Shown here: piece by piece, positions 12,178-22,514 of the stretch
How positions within the stretch are numbered: position 1 is the first letter of the stretch
How the letters are laid out: the number at the start of each line of letters is the position of its first letter
Assembly: GCA_958295665.1 (NCBI GenBank)
Contig: OY282560.1
Location: 87,334,311 to 87,398,310, forward strand
Direction: 5' to 3'
From: Tipula vernalis
Lineage: Eukaryota > Arthropoda > Insecta > Diptera > Tipulidae
DNA: 64,000 nucleotides
Position numbers and translations under genes: made by a program
Notes under the pieces: model-generated
Databases searched by the model: none
What the model saw: the letters and a program-made list of their open reading frames with translations, nothing else
What the model was told of the DNA's origin: nothing

Positions 12178-13080
12178 TTGGCAGAAATTCAAATTCTTGA
12201 TTACACAAATTCTCAAATCATCTCAATTAGCACAGGTCAAGCAAAAATACAGGACGGAAACTTCAAATTAATCCAAATAATTGAATTAGACAAACACCAA
12301 AATTACATAGACAGAATACAATCCATACTGGACAAAGAAATGACAATAGATCACCCATTGCACCCCTATTTGAGGCATGAACACTTGGAATTACAAACAT
12401 TACTACTGGACAGCCTTAGAATACATAAATCCAAACGATCCTTAAACTTTATAGATAGTGCATGGAAATGGATAGCCGGAAATCCCGATCACGAGGATTT
12501 CAAAGTAATTAAATGAAATATCGGAGGGTCTAGTTCTACTGAATCAATTCGATGGGAACATCAAAATTAATAATGAAACTCAGAAACTCAATGGGACATA
12601 TTTGGTTAAATTCAGCAATACTACCTTGTCAGTCGGAAGTAACATCTACATTTCTAAAGAAAAAACGACCATTCAAGTACTTCCAGCTTTTCTACAGCCG
12701 ACGCCGGAAGAAAGTGATTTCAAGGAAATACTTTCATTACAAATCGTGAAAGATATTCATATAAATAATACTCATCACATTGGGCTCCTTAAAAAGGAGG
12801 GAGACATCGAACGATTCACGCTCGAGCGCTGGGGATCATTCTCAATAGTCATCATTTTGGGAATAGCGGTCACAGCATCACTATAAAATATACCAAAACT
12901 AAGAAATTACGAATCATTATTACAACGAACATCGAGGATCTGTCCACTCCACAAAACGGAACTTCCGTCGAGAATACCGGTTCAATAGCAATTCAGGGAG
13001 AAGAACTAGAAATCCATAACGAGACGCCTCAAACGATAACACCCAAAGGGGCCTCAGGGCACAAAACACCTTTTTTCTGA
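12178..13080 (+). pseudogene. env: env remnant of the errantivirus-like element
   Basis: The third ORF is an envelope glycoprotein of the gypsy/errantivirus type. The first block (12178-12516) lacks an ATG but holds a furin-type KSKR site followed by FIDSAWKWIAGNPDHEDF, the conserved block after the cleavage site. The second block (about 12560-12886) ends in a hydrophobic membrane segment (SIVIILGIAV). A cytoplasmic-tail-like piece runs in a third frame to about 13080. Total coding length is well below a usual env, so internal sequence is missing as well as in frame. The remnant is non-functional, but it places the element among env-bearing gypsy elements. Confidence 0.75.
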
Positions 13081-13107
13081 TGGTTCGAATGTGAGCATTC
13101 GAACTTT

Positions 13108-13117
13108 AAGGGGGAGG
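13108..13117 (+). promoter_or_regulatory. Polypurine tract
   Basis: AAGGGGGAGG lies directly before the 3' LTR, where plus-strand priming is expected. Confidence 0.85.
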
Positions 13118-13388
13118 AGTTAACACGCGTAATAATTAGGTTTCCCACAAAAATACAACGTGATCATATTTGTGACGTTGCATTAGCAATGACAACAAGT
13201 TACACGCGCATTCGTCATAACGCTGAGTGAATCTTTTTTGACGACATGGTTTCATATTCTACATATTTTTAATTAAGCAAATTGTAATTAGAAAATAAGA
13301 AAATAATCAGTTGTAATTTCGATGTTAAACAAATAAGTTAAAAATAAAAATTATTTGTTTTAACCAAAAATCAATAAAGAATTTAACT
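13118..13388 (+). repeat. 3' LTR of the errantivirus-like element
   Basis: Matches 6754-7015 in full, with about seven base differences and two indels. It is followed by the target duplication TATA at 13389-13392. Confidence 0.93.
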
Positions 13389-13402
13389 TATACGAGTATA
13401 TG

Positions 13403-13726
13403 TACCGGAGTGAAGTTTCTAACGTTAATTTAAAGTGTAGTTTGCCACTAAAAATAGTGTAAGAAATAAGTGGTAGAAAAAGTGTTAAAAAAAGTTACTA
13501 ACGTTAAAAAATGTAGCTACACAAAAAAGCGTTAAATGAGAAATTAAAAAAACATTATTTTCTCATATTTCGAGATTTAAAATTAATAATGCAAAAAGGT
13601 TATACAAAATTGCCAATACTAACCAAATTTCGAATTAATCAAAACGTTATATTTTATATGAATTAATTAAATAAACCATTAACCATCAATTAATTAATTA
13701 ACTCTAAATAAACCATTTAGTATTTT
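13403..13726 (+). repeat. Left TIR, outer part
   Basis: Reverse complement of about 22042-22365 with few differences. It starts TACCGGAGTG and includes AACGTTAGTAA-like and TAATTAATTAA-rich stretches. The TIR resumes at 19132 after the inserted 5.4 kb. Confidence 0.9.
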
Positions 13727-16700
13727 GGTGAGCGATGAACGCTCGAACGAGGTAGACGTGTTTTTTTTTTGTCTTCCTGCGTAAATTAAATTTTATTTTT
13801 ATTTTTATTTTCGATGTACATAAATTCAAAAAAAAAGTGTGTGTTGAAATAAACAAATAAATAAAAAGTCATTTTTTTATTAATAAAAAGTGTTCATAGT
13901 GAATAAAATAAAAAATTCTCCTGTATACAAAAATAATTTTGTTGCAAATGGCGTACAATTAAAATAATTTTGCGCAACAAAGACAAAAAATACAGTCGAG
14001 AAAAAACATTTTGTTTAATTTCTTCTAAATTTGTAAAAATAGTGCGGGATGAAATTGTGTGGAAAATAGTCGAACGAAGTATAAAATGTGTCCATCCGGG
14101 AACATTTGCCAGGTTTTTATCAAATTTTCCTTAAATTTTATGCTTTTTGATTAAATAACGCATGTGTATGTGTGTAGTTGCTTGTTGTCTGCTTACATGA
14201 GTATGGAGGCATCTCTTTCTCGAACGTATTTGCATTTGTTTATGTATAAACGGGTTCATTATGTATGTGCGAGGCAAAGAATGCAGAAGGGATATATGCA
14301 GGATATATGGTTGGTCTCTCTTTTAATCGTAAGAACGTAAAGATCAACATGCCATTTGGTTTTTAAACTATGGACTGTCTCATTTATGTAATTCCTATTG
14401 GAATTTGGTATAGAATGAAGAATTAAATTAAAAGTGATTTAATTTAATTAAAAAATCGAGAATACATCGAGTTGTATTTGTAAATTTCCCATATACATAT
14501 GATTGGATGATAGTGCGGCGTCGGAAATTGTTTTGGTTTTATACTTTTATTTTTCTATTTTACATTGAGATATAACTTTGCGGGAACTGGTTAATTGGAG
14601 TATGACTTACTTATTCAACATGAGCAGAATCAACACGAGATTTCATGAAATAGGAACCACTAACAGAGATGGTGGAAATGGGGGTACTTAACTAATTACT
14701 GTGAATAACTTCTAATTCGGTTTACTGGGTGTTGCTTGGAAACAATTGATTAATTTTATTTCAATTTTCAGAGATTTTATTTATCATTAATCTGAGAGGT
14801 TGAATTGGGAATGGATCAGCGTTAAATTTTTTTAACCTTTTATCCTACAGATTGTTTCAGATTTTGAAAGTTTTAAATATTTAAATTTGAATTTTAAGTT
14901 AGGAATTCTTGAATTCGGTTATGGTACGGGGGGAGGGGGATTAATTTCGTTTTCGATTTTCAGGAAGTAGGATTGTGTAGGATTGTGTCGTCTTTTCCTA
15001 CATATAATACCAACTATTGACCACTTAGATGCCTGTAACCCGTACAATACCTATGATAAAATTTTTAATCCGTACAGATGCTAATTTTAAGGCTTGTTAA
15101 ATTTAGTAATTAATTTGCTGTCCTAAGAGTATAAGTTGTAAGAATATAATATTAAGTTATGGCCAATGTACGGGGTTTGACAGCGCCAGCCTCCATCTTC
15201 TAAGGTATAAAACGAATTAAAACTTTTCGTTATTTTTTGCTTCTTAAAACCATTAGTTGATCTTACGTCGCTAAAGGAGACGTGCCAATGGCGTAACTGG
15301 GTAATCGCAGCACCCGTGATCGCGGAGGGCCCACGGTTGTTTGGGCCGACGAGATTCCCTTTATTAGTTCAAATTTAAGGTGAAATAGCTCAGGAAATTT
15401 TTAAGAAAAGGCGGTGGTCTAATTATTAGAAAAAGAAGAAATCGTTCCTGTTGCTATTAAATATTTTTTTAAGACAGGCTCAACCATTTCTTCTCGGTGC
15501 TGACTGATATTAAGATTTAGAATAAAATCAGCTAAACTCGTTTAAAATAAAAGCTTTCAACATCAAACGACAATGATTTTTGTGTTTGCTAAGTTTACTT
15601 GTTTGTATTATATCTTTTGCTTAACTCCAAGTTTACCTCTTTTACATTTATCAAAATTCAACCTTTCACATTCAACCTGCAATTCATCTTTTCACAAATC
15701 AAGTTTTGATTGGAAAAGGTTAAATTTGGTTTCAAAATGGGAGCTTATAGTAATCTGCTGGTGTTGGCATATTGCGATGTATCGTTGTGACGTTCATAAA
15801 AATACAAGAAGAAATATTTCAGGAGGAAACTGGAGAAGTATTTAACCGCGACTGAAAATGGATTCTTGTTTCCCTTACTTGGGCCAAACCGGTCAGTCTC
15901 TGTAGTCAGTTGGTGTTCATTCGACTTCTAGTTTCTCATTTGGCGGATCTTCTAACTGGCAGTGAACGGAAAATAAAAATGATGCAAAATGCAAATTCCA
16001 ACTTTATTTTCCAAGTAGTGATGGTGCTTTTTTTTGGTTGTGTTTGATAGGGTTCTTCTGATTTTGGAAGTTCTCGCTTCCCGATTTCGTATTCGTTTGT
16101 CTCAGGTTTCATCTTTTGATCACTTTTTGAAGTTTTCGAGATTTTTGGAGTTTGTCATCGAGGTGAGATGCGCGATGTTTGAGACTTGATAAGTGATTCG
16201 GTGTCACAGGTGTAAACAGTAAGTTTATTCGAGATTTTCGAGATTATTTGTGTATGTTTGATGGTTCGATGTTGTTCGGGAGTTTTGGCGCCTATTCGAA
16301 GAGAACGATTCTTCGATGTTTGAAAAAATACCCGATGAATATTTTGAGAGCTTTGTAGAAAGCAAAAAGCTGAATTGTTCGAGAGCAGTCGACATTCACG
16401 TGATGTAGGGATTTTCCGAATTGTTCTGTACATGGCAGTGATTAGTACTTGTAGGATTTTTTGGTCTTGCATGCTTGCGGATGGTTTGATATTTGAGAGC
16501 TTTCTGGAATGTTCAGGACACTTTAAAAATCGACATTTTTGAGATTATTTCGAAATTGTTGATGTTTTTAAGTTACATTCAGGATTTGCGATGCCTTGTT
16601 CATATATTTGGGACTCGTCAAAGCGTGGAGTTGCGGGATGTTTTGTTTTATTTTAGGCCATTCAATTGAATCGGGTTCTGTTCATCTAGTGTTTTCATCT

Positions 16701-19108
16701 TTTGAACGATCGTTCAAAATGATTCGTAAACGATTCGTAATGCTCGAAAATGGAAACAATTGAGAACAAATACTCTGAATTTTTTCCCAAAAGTACCCTT
16801 TGTGGTGTCAGGTTTCTGAATGAAGTGATTTGATTTAGAAGGCTTTGATGAACAGAAGCTCTTGAAACAAGGGGTTCTTGACATTTCTTGCAAATACTTA
16901 ATTTGGGTCATAAAACATTTTAATGAAGGATAGAATTTGTCGAAAATCACAAAAGTCACCGAGAAGGTATGAATAGATTATCAAGCTTCAAGCTGATTGA
17001 AAGCAAATACTCTAAATTGGTCCCAAAATACAATCTTCTTTTATAATATCGAGTTTGAAAGTCAAATGGTTTGGTACAAATATTGGAGATCCTAACCCAA
17101 ATTCCGTCATCCCTTTCAGTATCAAGTTTTGAAGTAGAATGGTTTATTTAAAATGCTTCGATAAGTGAAAGCTTTTAAACCTGTAGCTCTTGACAATTTT
17201 TCAAATACATAATTTGGGCTCATCAAGCATTTGATTAAAAACTGTGGTTTGAATGAGTGTTTTTGGGTTTTGTGCGGGTGTACGTGAAATTGATTTCAGT
17301 TCTTAGTGACTGAAACTTGGTAATTGGATTGGATTTTGGATAGCATGGGGGTGTGTTGGTTTAAATGGACATGCGTCGTAGTTGATTGATATTTGATTGT
17401 GTTTTCGCGAACATTTGTGGGTGTTCTGTCTCTTTATTGTGTGTATTAGCGGAGCAGACAGGGACGGTTATACAGTTTTGATGTATAAATACTTCTGTTG
17501 TTCTGGATTGCAAACTGAACGTTTTGTATTTCATCGTTTTTTGAGGTTTATGGCTTGATAAATGTTTTACGTATAAGTGTCTGGAATACATTTAATTAAA
17601 TCATAGTATCTGAATATTATGAGTGAAACAGGTTTGTTTGCGTGCAATGGATGATTCAAAAGTATGTTAAATCGTTTCGGACGTCAAAATAAATTTCGAT
17701 GTCAATGGGAATAGATGGGCTTGAATTCACAATCAGAAGGGAAAGAAAAAAGAATGGAAGAAAAAAAGAAAAAAACAAAAAATACTACCGCAGGGCAGAC
17801 ATATTTTGGTTGTTTTTTGCACAACAGTGGTTTTATAAATTTGCGACATGTGCTTGCATTGATAGGAAACTTGACTAATGTAGATAGATTAGTTTAAGTT
17901 ATAATTTATGTTTTGAATGGTTTTAACGTTTAGTTAATTATTGTTGTAGTATGTAATAAATAATTAATTAGATATAGAAGGTCCATAAACTATGAAATAG
18001 GGGCTGTTCATTTAAAATTAAATATTTTAGTAAGTTTTTATCAGGTAAACTAGTGAAAGGTGGACAGGGGTAAAACTACAACATTAATAAACTTTAAGCC
18101 CTGATTTAGATGTGGAGAGTCCTGAGTATCCGGCTTGGATTCCAGAGAAATGATCACAAATAAAGTAGCTAGATTGTGCTGTCTTGTATTAACTTTTATT
18201 ATATATTCCACTAAAAATTTACTAACTATCGATCGCATTGCGGTCTGTAAACGGGTCGAGTCTGTCCCAACTAAGACAAAAGATTCTGTTATATTAATTA
18301 TTCATTTAAGAAATAAAATTTTGATATTAGGCTGTTTATTAATTAAATTTAGTTTTCAGAATCGCCTGGGAATTGCATATTAATTTTAAAGTTTAATTTC
18401 AATTTTATTTTATTTTATCTTAATTTTATATTTATTGTTATAAGGATTAATTATAATCTTAGCTTAGTAATTTTAAATTTCTTAAATACTTTATCAGGTA
18501 AATTAATGAAAGGCGGACTGAGGGAAATGGCAACATTAATAATTTTTAATTAAGGTTTAGGGTAATAAATCAATAACCTATATCGGTTTTGGTTGGTATG
18601 TGAAAATGGGTGTATGATGTGTGCATGGGGATGCTAAAGATACGGTTACATAAATTATTCATTTAAGTAATAAAATTTGGTATTATGGTGTTTTATTAAT
18701 TGGATTGAACTTTCAGAGTCGCCTGGGAATTATAACATTAATAATTTTTAAGTCCTGATAAAAAATTTAGGGAGTCCTGAGTTCCAGCCCCCGGATTCCA
18801 GAGAAATGATCAACTAATAAAGTAACCAATTGTGATTGTCGAATACTAACAGTAGTTTGAAACTGGCCACCGGGAAACCGGACCAATTCTGTCATTACTA
18901 ACATACCTTTCCCATCCTACCACACAAAATTTACTAACTATTGACTGTAACTGTGTTTGTAACCTGGTCGATCTCAAACAATTACTAATATCCTTCCTTA
19001 TCCTTCCAAGTAAATGTAAAAATGGGTGTACGGTGGGCCCGGCGCTTTCCGGGATCTCCTGCTTAATGCTTGGCCGTACATTCGAAATCAATCAATCAAT
19101 CAATCAAT
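13727..19108 (+). mobile_element. 5.4-kb insertion with (AATC)n end, no recognisable coding sequence
   Basis: This block splits the left TIR. The 23-24 bp TIR segment CTAAATAAACCATTTAGTAT plus TTT stands on both sides (13704-13726 and 19109-19131), a target duplication of the length left by target-primed retrotransposition. The right end carries five or six copies of AATC/ATCA just before the duplication, like the short-repeat tails of some LINEs, so the plus strand would be the sense strand. Frames inside are all below about 105 codons and none resembles a retrotransposon protein. A GC-richer patch lies at 15170-15370. Imperfect 350-450 bp repeats fill 18035-19090. I cannot assign a family. 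Confidence 0.65.
18035..19090 (+). repeat. Imperfect internal repeats
   Basis: Repeated blocks include TCAGGTAAACTAGTGAAAGG (18041; variant 18495), TTCATTTAAGAAATAAAATT (18302; variant 18658), CGCCTGGGAATT (18363 and 18720), GGATTCCAGAGAAATGATCA (18137 and 18794) and AAATTTACTAACTATYGA (18212 and 18926). Spacing varies from about 355 to 660 bp, so the units carry indels. Confidence 0.7.
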
Positions 19109-19131
19109 CTAAATAAACCATTTAGTATTTT

Positions 19132-19466
19132 AATACTAAAATGAGGGCGAAAGTGCCGCATTAAATCAAATAACACAAATTTAACAGATATGCTTATGTA
19201 GGAGCTATATTCCACGGACTGAGAATATAATAATCCGGTTAGAATATGATGGGTTGGGCTCGAATGGCAAATTTTCAAAGGAGAACTAATTTTTCCAAAA
19301 TGATTTGGAGGCGCTACTACCCTAAGTCAAATAACAAAAATTTCAGAGATGTGCTCATATACTGACTATATACAACGGATCTGGAATATAATGAGCTGGC
19401 TAGGAGTGCATATGCCATTCACTTATGATGGGTTGGGCTCGAATGACAAATTTTCAAAAATTAAGA
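19132..19466 (+). repeat. Left TIR, inner part
   Basis: Reverse complement of about 21702-22038. It holds one diverged and one standard copy of the 180-bp subterminal unit. The homology ends near 19466, inside the ORF that starts at 19349, so the first ~39 codons of that ORF are TIR sequence. Confidence 0.85.
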
Positions 19467-20983
19467 AATTCACGGGCGACTGGACTGGCGACAATCTCAG
19501 TCGTGAAGAAATTCGCAATAAAATCGATGACTGTTTAGTAGAAGTTGGCAATCCGTGTGTCATATCTTTTGAAACAATTCGTAAATTGGTCAAAAAAGGA
19601 AAAGACTTTACAGTTTATGGTCACTGCAAAATGGTCCCTGAAAAAAAATACAAATTCCAATTAAAAGACAACTCTTTATTGGAAATTTTTGTTAATGGTG
19701 AGGCTTGCGTTGCTCAAATTAACAATTTTTTTAACGAAGAATTTTTAGTTTTTTCTATTAAAATTTATATGGCGTATTTGCCGCTTTGGGGAGTATGCTT
19801 TGCATTTAAAATGGGAATTGAGGGAAGACTATCGAACGCTAGTGTTGAGAGTTGGTTTTCAATTGTCAAAAATCACTATACAAAACACGAAATATTACGA
19901 ATTGGTAGATTTGTTAATATTATGAGGGAGAAAACAAGCAAGCTAGAAAAAATGGTCCAATTGTCGGCCATGGTCACTGAATCAAAAATTTTAAAACGAA
20001 AAATTTACAGTCCCAGACAAAATGATCCAGATAGCGATATGCATGAAGAGATGTGGAGTAAAAAAATAAAAATTACGAATTCCCCGAAACATTTTGGAAA
20101 AAGAGTTTTAACACGATTTTCAAAAATAAACACAAAAAAAAATGATTATTTTGAAAATAATAAAACTGAAGACTGCAGAATTCTTCAGAATGGTTTCAAT
20201 TGTGAAGATAAGTCTAAAGTAATAAAAATTACAAATACTTGTGCTTTTGATTCGACAGCGCAAATTTTTATGTGCCTGTACTTGGATTTCGAATATTACA
20301 ATGGCTTTTTTCGATCATCTGTAAACAATTTTTTTAAATTTATTCGTGAAATGGCAAATTCAAATGAAACCGATTCAGTTCACAACAGCAGATCAAAGTT
20401 GATATTAAAGATCTACGAAAACAGCCCAGCATTAGTTTCAACAAAAAATAACATTTCGTTAGATGCTTCTTGTCCTATATCTTTCATTATAGAAAAAGTT
20501 CTTCCGTCGCCTCTAACTGAAACTCGAAATTATTCGAAATGTGAACCAACACCTGCCTTGAGACCAACGTTTTATGTTCCTCTTAAAGATGTTTTCAAAT
20601 TAAACCAACGCTCGCTCAGCAATTTGCAAACAACCATAGATTTTGAGAGATCGTGTTGTTCGAAATGCCTTGCCGAACGACCGACACGATTTTTTACAAA
20701 CTATGGCATTGCAATTGTTGACGTAAAACCTATCAATAACGTTTACAATATTAAAATAAATGAAATTAGCCAACAATTTTCTCTAGATCATGAAGATCTC
20801 CAATTAAGAGGAATAATTCACTTTGAAATGATGAAGCTGAAAAATTCGAATGGCCATTTTCGTGCCTATATTAAGCGACACAATAATAATTGGGAATTAC
20901 ATGACGATATGTTGCAATTTCCCATAGAAGTCAGTGCAGCAGCTAAAATAAATCCGGCAATTTTAGTTTATTCAAATCATTAA
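19349..20983 (+). CDS. Transposon protein with ubiquitin-specific-protease-like C-terminus
   Basis: One open frame of 544 codons inside the long-TIR transposon. Residues 1-39 are read from the TIR. Residues ~90-115 (GHCKMVPEKKYKFQLKD) may be a small Cys/His-containing domain. Residues ~165-185 (GRLSNASVESWFSIVKN) resemble the helical tail that follows the catalytic core in several eukaryotic transposases; the core itself seems missing before this point. The C-terminal half resembles a C19/USP peptidase: a Cys box KITNTCAFDSTAQIF with Cys298, a CxxC pair near 450, and a His box GHFRAYIK with His503, then WELHDDM with Asp519/Asp520. The frame has no stop, which suggests youth or use. The protease role is inferred from motif order only. 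The first ATG is at 19349, but the native N-terminus is probably lost. Confidence 0.6.
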   Translation: MCSYTDYIQRIWNIMSWLGVHMPFTYDGLGSNDKFSKIKKFTGDWTGDNLSREEIRNKIDDCLVEVGNPCVISFETIRKLVKKGKDFTVYGHCKMVPEKKYKFQLKDNSLLEIFVNGEACVAQINNFFNEEFLVFSIKIYMAYLPLWGVCFAFKMGIEGRLSNASVESWFSIVKNHYTKHEILRIGRFVNIMREKTSKLEKMVQLSAMVTESKILKRKIYSPRQNDPDSDMHEEMWSKKIKITNSPKHFGKRVLTRFSKINTKKNDYFENNKTEDCRILQNGFNCEDKSKVIKITNTCAFDSTAQIFMCLYLDFEYYNGFFRSSVNNFFKFIREMANSNETDSVHNSRSKLILKIYENSPALVSTKNNISLDASCPISFIIEKVLPSPLTETRNYSKCEPTPALRPTFYVPLKDVFKLNQRSLSNLQTTIDFERSCCSKCLAERPTRFFTNYGIAIVDVKPINNVYNIKINEISQQFSLDHEDLQLRGIIHFEMMKLKNSNGHFRAYIKRHNNNWELHDDMLQFPIEVSAAAKINPAILVYSNH

Positions 20984-21100
20984 TTATAAACAAAATTTTT
21001 GAAAATTTGTTGAACTTAACATTAAACAAGAATAACAAATATAGAATTAAAAACCATAAAAGGGATATGCTATGTTAATAGAATATATTCATTACTCGAG

Positions 21101-22030
21101 CACATCTCTGAGATTTTTGTTATTTGACTTAGTGTTGTACCGCTTTCAAATCATTTTTGGGAAAATTTTTTAATTTTTGAAAATTTGTCATTCGAGCCCA
21201 ACCCATCATAAGTGAATGGCATATGCACTTCTAGCCAGCTTATTATATTCCAGATCCGTTGTATATAGTCAGTATATGAGCACATCTCTGAGATTTTTGT
21301 TATTTGACTTAGTGTAGTACCGCTTTCAAATCATTTATGGGAAAATTCCTTAATTTTTGAAAATTTGTCATTCGAGCCCAACCCATCATAAGTGAATGAC
21401 ATATGCACTCCTAGCCAGCTTATTATATTCCAGATCCGTTGTATATAGTCAGTATATGAGCACATCTCTGAAATTTTTGTTATTTGACTTAGTGTAGTAC
21501 CGCTTTCAAATCATTTTTGGAAAATTTCTTAATTTTGGAAAATTTGTCATTCGAGCCCAACCCATCATAAGTGAATGGCATATGCACTCCTAGCCAGCTC
21601 ATTATATTCCTGATCCGTTGTATATAGTCAGTATATGAGCACATCTCTGTGATTTTTGTTAATTGACTTAGTGTAGTACCGCTTTCAAATCATTTTTGGG
21701 AAAATTTTTTAATTTTTGAAAATTTGTCATTCGAGCCCAACCCATCATAAGTGAATGGCATATGCACTCCTAGCCAGCTCATTATATTCCCGATCCGTTG
21801 TATATAGTCAGTATATGAGCACATCTCTGAGATTTTTGTTATTTGACTTAGGGTAGTAGCGCCTCCAAATCATTTTGGAAAAATTAGTTCTCCTTTGAAA
21901 ATTTGCCATTCGAGCCCAACCCATCATATTCTAACCGGATTATTATATTCTCAGTCCGTGGAATAAAGCTCCTACATAAGCATATCTGTTAAATTTGTGT
22001 TATTTGATTTAATGCGGCACTTTCGCCCTC
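21101..22030. repeat. 180-bp subterminal tandem repeats
   Basis: Five units start with CACATCTCTG at 21101, 21281, 21461, 21640 and 21820 (period 179-180 bp). Each contains ATTCGAGCCCAACCCATCAT and CCGTTGTATATAGTCAGTAT. The first four are very alike; the fifth is diverged, and a partial sixth follows. The left TIR carries only two of them in inverse orientation. There are no variable spacers, so this is not a CRISPR array. Confidence 0.95.
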
Positions 22031-22365
22031 ATTTTAGTATTAAAATACTAAATGGTTTAGTTAGGGTTAATTAATTAATTGATGGTTAATGGTTTATTTA
22101 ATTAATTGATATAAAATATAACGTTTTGATTAATTCGAAATTTGGTTAGTATTGGCAATTTTGTATAACCTTTTTGCATTATTAATTTTAAATCTCGAAA
22201 TATGAGAAAATAATGTTTTTTTAATTTCTCATTTAACGCTTTTTTGTGTAGCTACATTTTTTAACGTTAGTAACTTTTTTTAACACTTTTTCTACCACTT
22301 ATTTCTTACACTATTTTTAGTGGCAAACTACACTTTAAATTAACGTTAGAAACTTCACTCCGGTA
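21702..22365 (-). repeat. Right TIR of the large DNA transposon
   Basis: Pairs with the left TIR (13403-13726 plus 19132-19466) along its length. It is uninterrupted here and shows the original sequence of the site where the left arm received the 5.4-kb insertion. Confidence 0.88.
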
Positions 22366-22514
22366 GTATATGTATTTGAATTTTGTTATTGTTTATATAA
22401 TCGTTAGATGTCGCTGCTCAATTTTTATAATTTTCTAAATAGTGGCAACACTATATTTTTAAGAGGATAGTTGTAATTAAGTTTTTAGTTGAATAAAAAG
22501 CATCTAAGTTTTTT

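Larger units (their letters stand above)
6754..13388 (+). mobile_element. Gypsy-group LTR retrotransposon, errantivirus-like, complete ends
   Basis: A 6.6-kb element with two direct LTRs (6754-7015 and 13118-13388), each starting AGTTAACACGCG and ending ATTTAACT. It is flanked by the 4-bp target duplication TATA (6750-6753 and 13389-13392). A primer-binding-type site follows the 5' LTR and a purine tract AAGGGGGAGG precedes the 3' LTR. Inside are gag, pol (protease, RT, RNase H, integrase) and env remnants in the errantivirus order. Stops and frameshifts break all three ORFs. The LTRs differ by roughly seven substitutions and two indels, so the insertion is moderately old. Confidence 0.93.
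13403..22365. mobile_element. Large DNA transposon with very long TIRs
   Basis: The ends TACCGGAGTGAAGTTTCTAA (13403) and its reverse complement (ending 22365) start inverted repeats of about 660 bp. The left arm is 13403-13726 plus 19132-19466, split by a later insertion. The right arm is about 21702-22365. The 7-bp duplication GTATATG flanks it (13396-13402 and 22366-22372). Without the insertion it is about 3.6 kb and carries one ORF (19349-20983) plus five 180-bp tandem units at its right side. Long TIRs with subterminal tandem repeats and a 7-bp duplication recall foldback elements such as Galileo. The ORF does not look like a P-type transposase, so I leave the superfamily open. Confidence 0.85.

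Noticed and set aside
15573..15845. 90-codon plus frame in the 5.4-kb block
   Set aside because: No motif, and no continuation in neighbouring frames; not enough to call a gene.
16155..16959. Minus-strand frames of 81-105 codons in the 5.4-kb block
   Set aside because: Composition resembles translated noncoding AT-rich DNA; no retroelement motif.
21101..22030. CRISPR-like regular repeats
   Set aside because: Units are contiguous 180-bp tandem copies without spacers, inside a eukaryotic transposon end.
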